NCBI GenBank assembly: GCA_003864495.1
Contig: ML133502.1
Span: 1,116,001 to 1,180,000 of the forward strand
Direction of reading: 5' to 3'
Length of the DNA: 64,000 bases
DNA from: Nemopilema nomurai
Lineage: Eukaryota > Cnidaria > Scyphozoa > Rhizostomeae > Rhizostomatidae
Shown: positions 26,601 to 37,400 of the stretch, one piece after another
Layout of the letters: the number at the start of each line of letters is the position of its first letter
Numbering within the stretch: position 1 is the stretch's first letter
Position numbers and translations under genes: made by a program
The notes under the pieces: generated by a model
What the model was told of the DNA's origin: nothing
What the model saw: only the letters and a program-made list of their open reading frames with translations
The model's database searches: none

Positions 26601-27640
26601 TCCAGGCAACTTCCATTTGACATGAGAGGGCTATAATGGTGCTCCGATTTCTTTCTCGTTAATACTTGACTAGAAATGAATATTTTCATACGTCAGCATT
26701 TCTCGTCGAAACAACAAGGTTATAGCACAGTAAATGGGGCGATTTTTTAAGGAAAATTTTTGATAATTTTTTGGTCCAGGCAACTTCCATTTGACATGAG
26801 AGGGCTTATAATGGTGCTCCGATTTCTTTCTCGTTAATACTTGACTAGAAATGAATATTTTCATACGTCAGCATTTCTCGTCGAAACAACAAGGTTATAG
26901 CACAGTAAATGGGGCGATTTTTTAAGGAAAATTTTTGATAATTTTTTGGTCCAGGCAACTTCCATTTGACATGAGAGGGCTTATAATGGTGCTCCGATTT
27001 CTTTCTCATTAATACTTGACTAGAAATGAATATTTTCATACGTCAGCATTTCTCGTCGAAACAACAAGGTTATAGCACAGTAAATGGGGCGATCTTTTAA
27101 GGAAAATTTTTGATAATTTTATGGTCCAGGCAACTTTCATTTGACATGAGAGGGCTAATAATTGTGCTCCGATTTCTTTCTCATTAATAATTGACAAGCT
27201 ATGAATATTTTCATACCTCAGCATTTCTCGTCGAAACAACAAGGTTATAGCACAGTAAAAGGGGCTATTTTTTAAAGAAAATTTTTGATAATTTTATGGT
27301 CCAGGCAACTTCCATTTGACATGAGAGGGCTAATAATGGTGCTCCGATTTCTTTCTCATTAATACTTGACTAGAAATGAATATTTTCATACGTCAGCATT
27401 TCTCGTCGAAACAACAAGGTTATAGCACAGTAAATGGGGCGATTTTTTAAGGAAAATTTTTGATAATTTTTTGGTCCAGGCAACTTCCATTTGACATGAG
27501 AGGGCTTATAATGGTGCTCCGATTTCTTTCCGTTAATACTTGACTAGAAATGAATATTTTCATACATCAGCATTTCTCGTCGAAACAACAAGGTTATAGC
27601 CCAGTAAAAGGGGCTATTTTCCGAGGAAAATTTTTTATCA
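23661..27640. repeat. satellite subfamily B with about 1.21-kb higher-order unit
   Basis: About 23 monomers with GCTCCGATTTCTTTCTC, GGCAACTTCCATTTGACATG and CAGCATTTCTCGTCGAAAC, clearly diverged from subfamily A. A block of seven monomers recurs: the rare variant containing GCTATGAACATTTTCATACG occurs at about 24765 and again about 1210 bp downstream at about 25975, followed by the same order of monomer variants. The first monomers (23.66-24.1 kb) are intermediates between A and B, some truncated. Confidence 0.85.
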
Positions 27641-27885
27641 TTTTATGACAAGCTATGGTTATATTACCAAGGTTATAGAATAGTGAAAATGGATATTTTG
27701 AAGGAAAATTTTGTTACATTTCTTTGCTCTTCAAAAACGCCATATATTATAAGAAGTCTAGTAGTGGTGCTCCTATTTCTTTTTACCTGAGTACTCAAGA
27801 AGCTATGAAAATTTTCTTACATCGAAATTTTACGTCAAAATTCAAGGGTTGTAGTCTAGGAAGTGGGATCAATTTTCGGTATGAA

Positions 27886-28254
27886 TATTTGTTGAAATTC
27901 CGAACTTTTCTGAATTACCACTCCAGGACTAATCTTATTATGTGAACGTTTCTACCAGGAGTGCCAAAATAAACCAGAACTATGGAAGTTTACAAACGGA
28001 GCCAATTTGACTAGAGGCGCAAATGGGCTTTTAAGCTAATTTGATATCTGGATTCATGTGATTTCATTTGTCATTTAACCTGTTAACATTATGACTATCA
28101 TGTCCCAAAGAATTTCAACAGTTTTTAAAAGAAATTTTCAGGGGTTATTTCTTGACATTTTAGCGCATTTTTTGAAAGATTATTTATCGCACTGAGCAGT
28201 ATTTTAGATTTTGAAAACAGTCTTATTTACTCAGTTGTGAAAGAAGAGAGAAAA
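27886..28254. other. satellite 3' flank
   Basis: AT-rich sequence with no support for a gene; separates the last diverged monomer from a MADF-like fragment. Confidence 0.4.
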
Positions 28255-28380
28255 ATGAGTTCACTTTCGCTACAAGATAAAGAGCTACTCGCAGAAGAAG
28301 TCCAGCTATTTCCAGTTTTGTATAACAAGACAGAAAAAGATTATAAGGCGAAAGACTTTTCAACAAAACGCTCTTCTTAA
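28255..28380 (+). pseudogene. MADF-domain-like fragment, 41 codons
   Basis: ATG-initiated 41-codon ORF ending in TAA. It contains LLAEEVQLFPVLYNKTEKDY, which resembles the N-terminal half of MADF DNA-binding domains (the I/L-x-x-V-x-x-x-P-x-L-Y/W-x-K-x-x-x-x-Y pattern). The expected Trp-containing second half is missing. MADF proteins occur in DNA transposons such as Harbinger and in host transcription factors; in this repeat-rich interval a transposon relic is more likely. Short length makes this tentative. Confidence 0.4.
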
Positions 28381-28829
28381 AAGCAAAAGTAAAAGAAGAT
28401 TCACTTTACGACACCAGCGATAGCTCCGTAACTCAAATGAAATTAATTTTTGGCATTTTCTTTATTAAATTTTCCTCAAATTGAAACCGAATCAGTGCTT
28501 GGGTTAATTCTATAGTTAGCTCATGTTATCTCATGCTATTTCACCCTGTCTCAGGCTAACTCAAATCATACCATGAGCTAATTTTCAATTCAACCCGGTT
28601 TATTATGTCAATTCATAGTGGAAACCAAGCTTTAAAGTACAGCTTTTCCAAACCATGTATCATGTACCAGAACTTCTTCGTCGCTGGTTTCCAGGTTCTC
28701 TTGTAAACATGATGGCCACCAGACTTAAATATGCAGCGATAAAGTTGAGTGAAAGATATTCCTTGACTTATTGTCATTCAAACGTTCTTGAAAGTACTAT
28801 AAATTTAGTGTACGATATTTAGTGAAGCG

Positions 28830-29162
28830 AAGTCTATGTTAAGTTGTGTATTTGCCAACGCCACTTTGTTGGGTGACCCAACAATTGTTGGCTCAATGTT
28901 GAAATAGGGTTGAGAGCGTTCAAAATTGTTGGATGGAGATAACTCATTCTTTATTGTTTTCGAATGCTGTTGGAGGATGTTGGATCGTTTAGCCAGGGCA
29001 GCCAACATTTGCTAGTCTTAAGCATGCGCACAAAGTCATTACAACCTGCTCAGTCCAACAATTGTTGAATCATTTTGCCACCCCTTCCAACATTAAACTA
29101 ACATCATTTCAACAATTTTTGGGTCTATGTTGGTTCAATGTTTGATCGTTTGGCCGGGGCTT
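28830..29162. repeat. CAACAATTGTTG-rich interspersed repeat
   Basis: Dense TTGTTGG/CCAACA motifs in both orientations, including the perfect 14-bp palindrome CCAACAATTGTTGG at 28878-28891 and a second CCAACAATTGTTG near 29053. GATCGTTTRGCCRGGGC occurs twice in direct orientation, at 28983-28999 and 29144-29160, suggesting a dimer or a nested MITE-like element. No coding content. Confidence 0.5.
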
Positions 29163-30264
29163 AAGTCCCTAGGGCTAAAAGGAGAATTTACGGCAGATCT
29201 AATAATTTTACGAGGGTGTCTTTCTCGCCCCTCAGTGTTGAAACATAACTATGATGTGCCTCGTACATCTGGTGGAGTGCTTCTATTTTCGCTTCAATGC
29301 GAAGGGACCTTTGATATCTTTCAGGGCTGAAGTTATCAAAGAGCCGAAAAAATCTTGAGCCTTGCTGAAGTTACGTTTCCCCTCATGAATATATTCTTCT
29401 TTAATTCAACCCTGGATGCCATACGTTGCTTTGTCACAAACAATACATAGCCCACGCCACGAACCTGAAAGTGGGAAGGAGCCACGGCTAATGAATTGAG
29501 CTTCAACTAAGTACCTCGAATCTGCCACATTTTGTGGATATATTGGAATTATTTTCCTCCCAAGGAAGTAGGGGGGCCATGACCCTCCGGTGGCGTGGGC
29601 CATGCGATAGTCAGGCTAATGCATACAATCAAAATAAGAGCTACAATTCCTGCCGAAAGTCCTTGGAACTCCTCAGTTTTTTCTCTTGCTTTTGTGTTTT
29701 TCGTTCATTTTATGAGTCATTGGCTGTTGACCCCTCTTCCCCCCTTACCCGCAAAGACAGTGTTAGCAACAAAGTATTATTTTGAAGAAGATAGGCTGGC
29801 GCAAAAATGACACTTCGTTTAGCAGCAGGACAATATTGTTCGTGGAGGAGAGGTGGGTGATTGAACGCGAGTCAAAGAATTGCCGTTAGTGTCCCAACAA
29901 TTTTGGCGGGCACTGTAACTGCAGCACAGATTATCGCCTGTTAAGGAACTATCCAACCCGGTTCATTATGCCCCTGCCTAGGTTCTAATATCCAATATTC
30001 AGAACAATCAAAATTCAAGAGTGAAACATTCCTATGCTTCACTTCAAATAACCACATCAAAACAACAACAATTGGATAACGTCAACAACGTACCACAAAA
30101 TAAGCTCAAAAACTTTCAAAACGCACTAATCGTACCGTACCCCATGTTAATTATGAGCTTACGTACTCCTCAAATTTAGAGCCTATTCAAACCTATTAGA
30201 ACCAGTTTTTGGTTATCTTCTGACGTTTGTATACTCTGAGGAGTGTCGGACGAAAAAAGTACTT
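29163..30264. other. gene-free stretch
   Basis: Short ORFs only, none with a recognisable domain or codon pattern. Confidence 0.4.
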
Positions 30265-30640
30265 TTAAGTATGCGAAAACTGGCTCTGCTTTTTCTAGCA
30301 ATTGAAAAAAGCGATCATTCAAAACCAATCTTTGAAAAACTTAATTTGCTTTATTTTGATAATACAGAAAAATGCAAACAAGGAAAATTGATGTTCGACA
30401 TTAACTCAAAGAACATTCCTTCTCTCTTCAGTAGCCTGTTCGAAAAAGCAGTGATGTACACCATCACAATACTCGCCAATCCTCTTTGGATTTGTCCTCC
30501 CTTCCTTTTGGCGCTACTGACTATCGTATTATTAGTGTTTTAAATTTTGGAATTCTCTTCTTCTTGACTTGCGTATTAAAAAAAAAAGTTTAAAAAGTAC
30601 CTAAAATATATCGCAAAAAATGGGCCTTCAAATAGCATCT
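30265..30640 (+). mobile_element. decayed LINE (non-LTR retrotransposon) C-terminal remnant
   Basis: The 90-codon frame from 30271 contains HSKPIFEKLNLLYFDN, KLMFDINSKNIPSLFSSLF and then, after a frame change, VHHHNTRQS. This matches the layout of the region after the reverse transcriptase in many animal LINEs (HSxPLFxxLNIL, KxxxDxxxxxLPxxFxxxF, HxHxTR). A further frame change gives a basic KKKFKKYLK tail. Several frameshifts and stops show that it is dead. The LINE clade cannot be assigned from this piece. Confidence 0.6.
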
Positions 30641-31685
30641 TATGATCAACCTTTCACTTGCACTCCCCCTTTCTTTCCCTCTCTATTTTTTTTTTCTACT
30701 TTATTTTTAACTTTTCTATTCTTCAAGTTGTTCCCTTCCTTATCCATTCTTGCTGTTCTTGTTACTCATCCAACTTCATATATATGTTTCCTTGAATCTG
30801 TTTCTTTAAATATATACAATGTAACCTGTAGTTCGAAAGCACAAAAGGGTGCGTAGTTCGAAAGCTCCTCTGAGTTATTTCTACGTGTCCTTCAGTATTT
30901 CATTTTTCTTTGCTGGCATTTTTATGTAAAATATGCTTTTTAAATTTTTTAATCGTTTATGTTAGCACTATCGTATCTCTTGTAATTATTTAAAATATAC
31001 TGATAATGAAATGTTGATGTTGATGATATTTCCTTCGCCATCCTCTCTCATCACGATCTCTCTAAGATTTCTATTCAATCAAAACAAAAGTCATAAAAAC
31101 GTGATACACAATGGTTCAAGGCGGTTGGCATATTCCGAGATCACCTGTCTTTCTTCGGACACGAATGGTAGACATTTGCAGGTGCGACTACACTTTTAAG
31201 TCGATTTAGGTGGCAATATCCGGGTAAAATTTGCACCCAAATTTACTTTACTGTTCTTATATCATCAATGTGGTCTTGTTAGCAGCATCTTGGAAGTTTT
31301 TCAACATGTTGGTCCAATATCGAAAAAGTGTTGGAAAAAATGATCGTGTAACCCGGCCTTTAGGAACTAATTGCGTCAAACAGTCCCTTCCTTTCTAATG
31401 CTGATCTTATGAGTTACGCTGAGATAAAATGTATGTGATAGTCATTTAATGGGCAGTCAACCCATTAGCATTGGCTGCTCGCGCCTCTTGTGATTTTGAT
31501 GCCTCTGACATGCTGAGTACGTTCTATGCCTGTCACATTTTCTTACGGACGTTTGAAGGTTTAGACGTGACATACACTTCTGAGTTGGGAGTATCAATAA
31601 TTAATCACCAACTGAGTATGAACAGTCCAAAGGCATCACCATGAGCTCAATTGGCGAAGCACCTGAAACCTGACTCATTTGAAAC
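30641..31685. other. upstream region of the GPCR gene
   Basis: AT-rich with pyrimidine-rich tracts near 30660-30740. No credible ORF. It should contain the GPCR promoter, which I cannot place. Confidence 0.4.
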
Positions 31686-32618
31686 ATGGCTTCAGCTGAC
31701 ACCACGAATAAGACCATGACAAACAGCAGTCCGTTCGTGTTTTCGTCTGTTTTCTGCATAAGAAAGGAGGGATTTCGGCACAAAGAAAGCAGCACTTCTG
31801 CATATGGGTTGGTTGCTGTGTCGATTGTTGTCCTTTTGTTTACAGTAGTTCTAAATGGATTAATCATCTATGTAATGGCCGTGAACAGACATTTTCGAAC
31901 TCAGTCAGGAGTACTCGTTCTTTTTATGTCCATCATCGACTTCCTCACTGGCTGTGTATCCATACCTTTATCAATAGCCAGACAGTTTTCGTTCATTGGG
32001 AACGACGCGCCTTCTTGCCTGGTAGATGGCCTTTATTGGCTGTCAGGGGCTTCGTTTGTTCAAGAGACAGTGCTTCTTTTGGCAATGTTGAGCATCGATA
32101 GGTGTCTGCACGCCGTTTGCAACAAAAAGGCAGACAGATGGAAGCTGAAGAAGAAATACATCATTCTCTTCCCTTTTACTTGGATATTCGCCACTGTATC
32201 AGCTACCCTGTTGCTTGTGGTTGGTCCATATAAGAGGATAAGTCTCATTATTGGATCGCTCACTGCAACTGTTGCTTTCACTTGTATTCTAGTCTCGCAT
32301 GTAACGGTAGCTTGCTTTCTAGTTAGAAGCAAGAAGGTTATTAGAGGGTGCTCTGTCCAGCCCTCACTCGACTTCGGGAGGCGATGGATCCGTGAATCGG
32401 TGTTCACAATGTTCTTCATAACCGTAGCATTCTTTACTTGCTGTATTCCTCAAGGCGTCTACATGGCCTTGAAATTCCATTCAACTACACAACACTTAGA
32501 GCTGGAATCGTGGTCGATAACGGTACTTTTCCTGAACAGTGCAATTAACCCGGTCATTTTCATCACCAGGAGTCAACGGGTTCGTGCCGTGATACGACAA
32601 GTCAAATGGAAAGCGTAA
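31686..32618 (+). CDS. intronless rhodopsin-like (class A) GPCR, 310 aa
   Basis: Seven-transmembrane receptor; ligand unknown. N-glycosylation sites N8KT and N13SS lie in a 38-residue extracellular N-terminus. TM1 (about 40-66) has the conserved N57 in VLNGLI; TM2 has D85 in SIIDFL; C111 precedes TM3, which ends in I137-D138-R139-C140, a DRY variant; TM4 has FTWIF; TM6 has TCCIPQG in place of CWxP; TM7 ends SAINPVIFI in place of NPxxY. Single-exon class A receptors of this type are abundant in cnidarians. The ORF stops only about 15 residues after TM7, unusually short, and the stop lies within the first unit of a 39-bp minisatellite that stays open in another frame. No orthologue family can be assigned. 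Confidence 0.85.
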   Translation: MASADTTNKTMTNSSPFVFSSVFCIRKEGFRHKESSTSAYGLVAVSIVVLLFTVVLNGLIIYVMAVNRHFRTQSGVLVLFMSIIDFLTGCVSIPLSIARQFSFIGNDAPSCLVDGLYWLSGASFVQETVLLLAMLSIDRCLHAVCNKKADRWKLKKKYIILFPFTWIFATVSATLLLVVGPYKRISLIIGSLTATVAFTCILVSHVTVACFLVRSKKVIRGCSVQPSLDFGRRWIRESVFTMFFITVAFFTCCIPQGVYMALKFHSTTQHLELESWSITVLFLNSAINPVIFITRSQRVRAVIRQVKWKA

Positions 32619-32931
32619 TTTCGAACGAATCGGGTGCAAGTCAAATTGAAAGCGTAACTTCGAATGAATCGGGTGCAAGTCAAATGGAAAGTGTAACTTC
32701 GAATGAATCCGGTGCAAGTCAAATTGAAAGATTAACTTCGAATGAATCGGGTGCAAGTCAAATGGAAAGTGTAACTTCGAATGAATCGGGTGCAAGTCAA
32801 ATGGAAAGTGTAACTTCGAATGAATCGGGTGCAAGTCAAATGGAAAGCATAACTTCGAATGAATCGGGTGCAAGTCAAATGGAAAGCGTAACTTCGAATG
32901 AATCGGGTGCAAGTCAAATGGAAAGTGTAAT
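32601..32931 (+). repeat. 39-bp minisatellite coding for MESVTSNESGASQ units
   Basis: About 8.5 head-to-tail copies of a 39-bp unit (CAAATGGAAAGTGTAACTTCG and onward) beginning in the last codons of the GPCR. In the frame starting at ATG 32606 it reads a 13-residue unit, MESVTSNESGASQ with I/M and V/I/RL variants, and stays open to the stop at 32990-32992. Because 39 is a multiple of three, minus-strand frames also stay open; those are shadows. The variants keep the Ser/Glu/Asn content in the sense frame. Confidence 0.9.
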
Positions 32932-33002
32932 GGACGCAATGACCTCTGAATGTAGTAGTGGGTATAAATGCATTATCACTTTGTTGAAATAGTCAGTGTT
33001 TA

Positions 33003-33008
33003 AATAAA
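33003..33008 (+). promoter_or_regulatory. candidate polyadenylation signal of the GPCR gene
   Basis: AATAAA 10 bp after the end of the minisatellite reading frame, so a GPCR transcript would include the whole repeat. Confidence 0.5.
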
Positions 33009-33332
33009 GTCTAGAAGGGCTACTTTTAATAATCACAAGGGCACGTTAGAATGAATTGCCAAAAAGTAGAGGGCACTGTCTGCAGCCTATCATTTGATGC
33101 TATGCAAATCTTTCAAGGAGCAAAGATTTTTAATAAACTAACAGACGAAATGAAGTGTGAAACTTCAATTCTAAGATTTAAGACTTTTTGTAAAAATTTT
33201 AACTTCGACTTTTAAGATTTCATTTTCATCATGTATTTAATTTTTATTTCGGTAATCCATGTATATTTTAGACAGGTCCTTTATTGATAACAGCACGTTG
33301 TTGCTGACCAAAGTTAACCTGTATAAATATGA

Positions 33333-33333
<1 letters not shown>

Positions 33334-33363
<30 letters not shown>

Positions 33364-33364
33364 T
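33334..33364. repeat. (ATT)n microsatellite
   Basis: About ten uninterrupted ATT units. Confidence 0.95.
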
Positions 33365-34293
33365 CTGCCGGTGTTTGAAGATTTTAAGGTCTTAGTATAC
33401 TATGCCTTCTGCATTATCAGCGGTTACTGCTTGATTTTCATTTGTTTTTAGTTTCTTAAAATTATGATTCATCAAATTTTACTTCACTTGCTGATGGTGG
33501 TCATCCAACCTGGCGCTAAGATTCCTTCGATCTAAGTCTTCGCCAAAAGGATTCCATTTATAAGTGACTTTACAGACTGGATCAATGTCAAGTTTTTAGT
33601 ACCGTAAAAGAGAATTTGAAATATGCAAATTGATGAAAGGTAACATGCAGACAAAAAGCTTCCCGGAGTGGTCAAGACAGCCTGCGTTCCCCTTTTCTGT
33701 TTGTAGCAGAGGCAAGAACATCGTTGAGCTTCATAAAGACACGTTATTGTTTCCGTGCATCACTATGGTTACGACAGCTACATGACCCTGGATCCGTCAT
33801 AATTAAGATACATGAATCAGAACTGAGTACAAGCGGTTCCTGATTGCAAAACTGCAACGACCAACACCTCCAAATAGCTCACCACCCTAGCCGTATGGGA
33901 CAGCAAAGTAATCCACAATATGCCTTCTTTGACAACGCCTTCTAAACGCAATCGCTCGTATCATAGTCTCCTGCGGTAGTGCATGCATTCCTGTCACACT
34001 TCGCAAGGAAAATTCTGTCATTGTCCGCATGGCATTTCAAATGCACCAAATGCGCGGATTTTGCCTTTTAAACATCCAGCCTGCCCAGCTTTTGATATCG
34101 AGGCTGCATCCATGTTCTCGATATCTAGGCTTCATCCATACTTCATCACCATCTCATAATCTTTTATAGACTGCCTATCTTTCACCGTATCATTAGTCCA
34201 TCAGATTGGCAACCATCATTTAACACAGGTGTCAGGGCAAAACAGAGAGCTCCCCAAATGAAACTTATTGGAAAGTTATTATTATCTCCAGTT
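33365..34293. other. intergenic, between GPCR and CCDC39
   Basis: No ORF or motif of note. It lies between the GPCR 3' end and the CCDC39 poly(A) signal; the two genes converge. Confidence 0.5.
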
Positions 34294-34299
34294 TTTATT
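34294..34299 (-). promoter_or_regulatory. candidate polyadenylation signal of CCDC39
   Basis: TTTATT on the plus strand, AATAAA on the minus strand, about 120 bp beyond the CCDC39 stop codon. Confidence 0.5.
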
Positions 34300-34417
34300 G
34301 TAAAAACAAAACCAAATTTTAATTGCAATGCACGTAAAATGCTCTTTAGAACTTCGACATACTTGTTAAGTAAGGTTCAAGCAGACTCACTAGGTCTCCA
34401 TTACAATAATCATGTAT

Positions 34418-37400
34418 TTATCTTCTTGATGAAGACAAAGATGTTCGTGATCCCCTTGAAACTTGCGATGCGGCAGAACTCGACCGCGAAGGAGGCTTCG
34501 AAGATGTCTTCGTCTCGGCTCCTTGCTTTGACTTCCGGCCTGAAGGTGTCTGTGCTGTCGCTGTAAGAAAAGGACAATAAATACCGTCTGGTCGCTCGGT
34601 CTAGTTTCGTAACTTTGCTAACTGATGGGAGTGGGTTACGGCTGCACGCAAAATTGCTACAAGCGGTACTCCTGCGCCGCAAAAGCTCTGTGCCGCAAAA
34701 GCGCTGTGCCGCAAAAGCTCTGTGCCGCGAAAGCACTGTGCCGCAAAAGCTCTGTGCCGCAAAAGCACTGTGACGCAAAAGCGCTGTGGCGCAAAAGCTC
34801 TGTGCCGCAAAAGCGCTGTGCCGCAAAAGCGCTGTGCCGCAAAAGCGCTGTGCCGCAAAAGCGCTGTGCCGCAAAAGCGCTGTGCCGCAAAAGGCTTTAA
34901 TGAGCGGCAGGCTGACAAACAGTTTTGTGTTGGGAGAAAGCCTCTTGCTCAAGATACAAACTTATTGTCTTGAATGGACACACTTACCTCCTTTTGGACT
35001 TGTAATGCCGGTCACTGCCATTCCGCTGACGTCTACCGATGACGTTTCCAGCCCTTGTCGACTTGACATGCCGCGAATCGTTGAAGAAGACCTGGCGAAT
35101 ATAGAGTGAACGGGACGTGAACACACAACAAGCATCTAGTAATTGCCCAAAAAGACATGGCACAGCAGGGCAAAAACATAGCTCCAAAACTGTACTTAAT
35201 TTATTTGAACTTGTACACATATATTTGCTGGCAGTCAAAATGCGTTTATAGAAAATTTTTGGTTCACTTGAATTTCTCACTACCATACTGCAGCAGCGCA
35301 TGTATGACAATGAAATGATAATGGGTTGCATTTCTGAGATTGATAAGCGAACAAGAGACAGCAATGGCGCACCTTGCAGATGTCATACTCGTCCGGGAGC
35401 TCCGAGTAGATCCAGGCCTCGAGCCCTGGCCGGGGCCGGGTGACGGCGGCATGGGCAAACCAGCCTGCGTGAAGTACAAATGCACCGCGGCCGCGATCTC
35501 CGGGTTGCCGTGCACAACTTCCCCCAGTTGCTTCATTATCGACGAATTGAAGTCACGAAGCTCTCTCAGGTCGATATCCTTCTCTTCTGGCAGCTGATCT
35601 TTGGACTTTCGTGCGCTCCTCACAGACCGGACAAGTTTGCTCAGCTGGTTCTCAACGCGCTCCTTTTTTCCTTCTTGATCATCAAGTTCCTTCTGCAGAC
35701 TAGAGTAGAGAAGCAAATGTGAAATTAGAAAGGTCCTTTGATTAAATGCATTGTCCAAGCCCCCTCTTTTGTCATGGCAGTGATGAAAATAACATAGGTT
35801 ACGTGTTGATGACAATAACATAGGTTACGTGTTGATGACAATAACATAGGTTATGTGTTGATAACGATAACGGAGGTTACGTGTTGATGACAATAAAATA
35901 GGTCACGTGTTGATGACAATGACATAGGTCACGTGTTGATGACAATAAAATGCCAATCACAGCAGCGAGATACCTGGCTACTCTGGCAGTTTTCTCTTCA
36001 AGCGCTTGGACCAACTGCTGCTCTTCGCTGGTTAGAGACTCAAGGGTCCTCTGCATCGTCTCAAAGTCATCCTGCAGTTCCTTGATCTGTCGCCTTTTGT
36101 ATTTGTATTTGTCCATAGCCGCTCTAAGCTGCTCTTCCAGTCTCTGCTTCTCCTCGTATTCTTCACTTGACTGCTCCACTTTGCTGAAACTTTTCCTGTA
36201 TGACTCATTCTTGCTGCACATCAGCCGCAATGTATTTTCCAAGGCCCTATAGCAAATCATATCTCTTTAATGTTTATATCTTTCTCTAACATTCATTTTT
36301 TTCGTGACTACTTGCTTAATCATTTGAGACAAAAATGAGTGTTTTTTTAATTTTTGAAAACAACACGTAATAAATTTGCATCTGATTCCCGCGAATGAAG
36401 CCATGCACCATGATTTCAATAAGATTATGAGAATCTGGTTGCTAGCTTAGCATTAATCTGCTTGAAATTGGAATGGTCTTGATGTTGAGGACTACTCAGA
36501 GTAGCAATTAGATCAAAGGCGTGATGACAGAAGATTGTCATCATATGTATGACCAATGTGGGATAGAGGAGCGAGATGTCATGAAATGTCTCCATGCAGT
36601 AGTCACTTTAGCGAGTTGATAGATGTAATTATTTGCATGGTTGAGGCTTATCCAAAAGCTTTCTACGATTCCCGATGATTCATTAAAGGTTCGTCACTTT
36701 TGGAGCATTCAGTGTTTTGAACTAAGTCAATGCCAACCTAATTTCTTTTTCTGCCTTGCGAATTTTGGCATCCAATTCATCTCCATTCCTCTGAAGTTCC
36801 TCCTTTTCTTGAGCTGCTTTGATGACGTAATATGCCTGCGATTTTTCCTCCTCCCCCTCCGGAGGCGCCATCGAGACCATTAGGATTTCATATCGCTTTC
36901 TCAGTTTATCGATCTTTGATATGCGTTCATGGAGCTCAGCACTAGACGAAAATGATCACAGACTGTCAATCACAAACAGTGATTGGAGCATTGATTCTTG
37001 CAAACGAAGTGATAATTATCAAAATGGCATAGAAAATGGACCTCCAATTCTACGTCATCGAATAATCTACAGTTTAAAAAATCTCTGAAAAAGTCCTTGT
37101 GAATTGACGCTCTTGATGAATAGGTTTGCGTTTGTATAATGAATGGTTCAAAAGAACCTGCTCGTTACACATTTCTGCAAAACATTGGCCAACTTGAGTG
37201 AAAATCCGTTACCTGATCGTCTGTTTTTCGTCCTCCGCGGCTCTCAGCTGCGTCCTCAGCATATCCATGTGAATGGAGATTTCACGGGAACGTTCTTTCA
37301 TACTCTTCACAAAAAACAATAATCGTATTGGCAAAGATATCTAGCAAGGTGGGTAAAGTTTAAACAAGCCGTCAAGCAAATGCAGTAAGATAAAGCTTTC

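Larger units (their letters stand above)
18340..27885. repeat. satellite array, about 54 monomers of about 175 bp
   Basis: Head-to-tail monomers recognisable by a TATAGC(C/A)CAGTAAA(A/T)GGGGC-like start, GCTCCAGG or GGTCCAGGCAA, TAATAATGGTGCTCC and CTTGAC(G/T)AGCTAT blocks. Successive monomer starts near 18891, 19067, 19242 and 19418 give spacings of 175-176 bp. Short ORFs on both strands recur with the monomer period and are satellite shadows, not genes. The edges decay: the first monomer (about 18340) and those after 27640 are diverged and truncated. No gene interrupts the array. Confidence 0.95.

Noticed and set aside
24828..27242. Repeated minus-strand ORFs of 64-79 codons
   Set aside because: They recur with the satellite period and differ only by monomer variants; shadows of the satellite, not a gene family.
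18340..27885. CRISPR array
   Set aside because: The units are contiguous satellite monomers without unique spacers, in a eukaryotic context.
32496..32939. Minus-strand ORF of HSKLHFPFDLHPI-type repeats
   Set aside because: Antisense shadow of the 39-bp minisatellite, open because the unit is a multiple of three.
34410..34973. Long Cys/Ala/Lys-rich ORFs on both strands
   Set aside because: Produced by the 16-bp minisatellite; on the minus strand only the part at 34418-34560 is a genuine exon (CCDC39 exon 24), in another frame.
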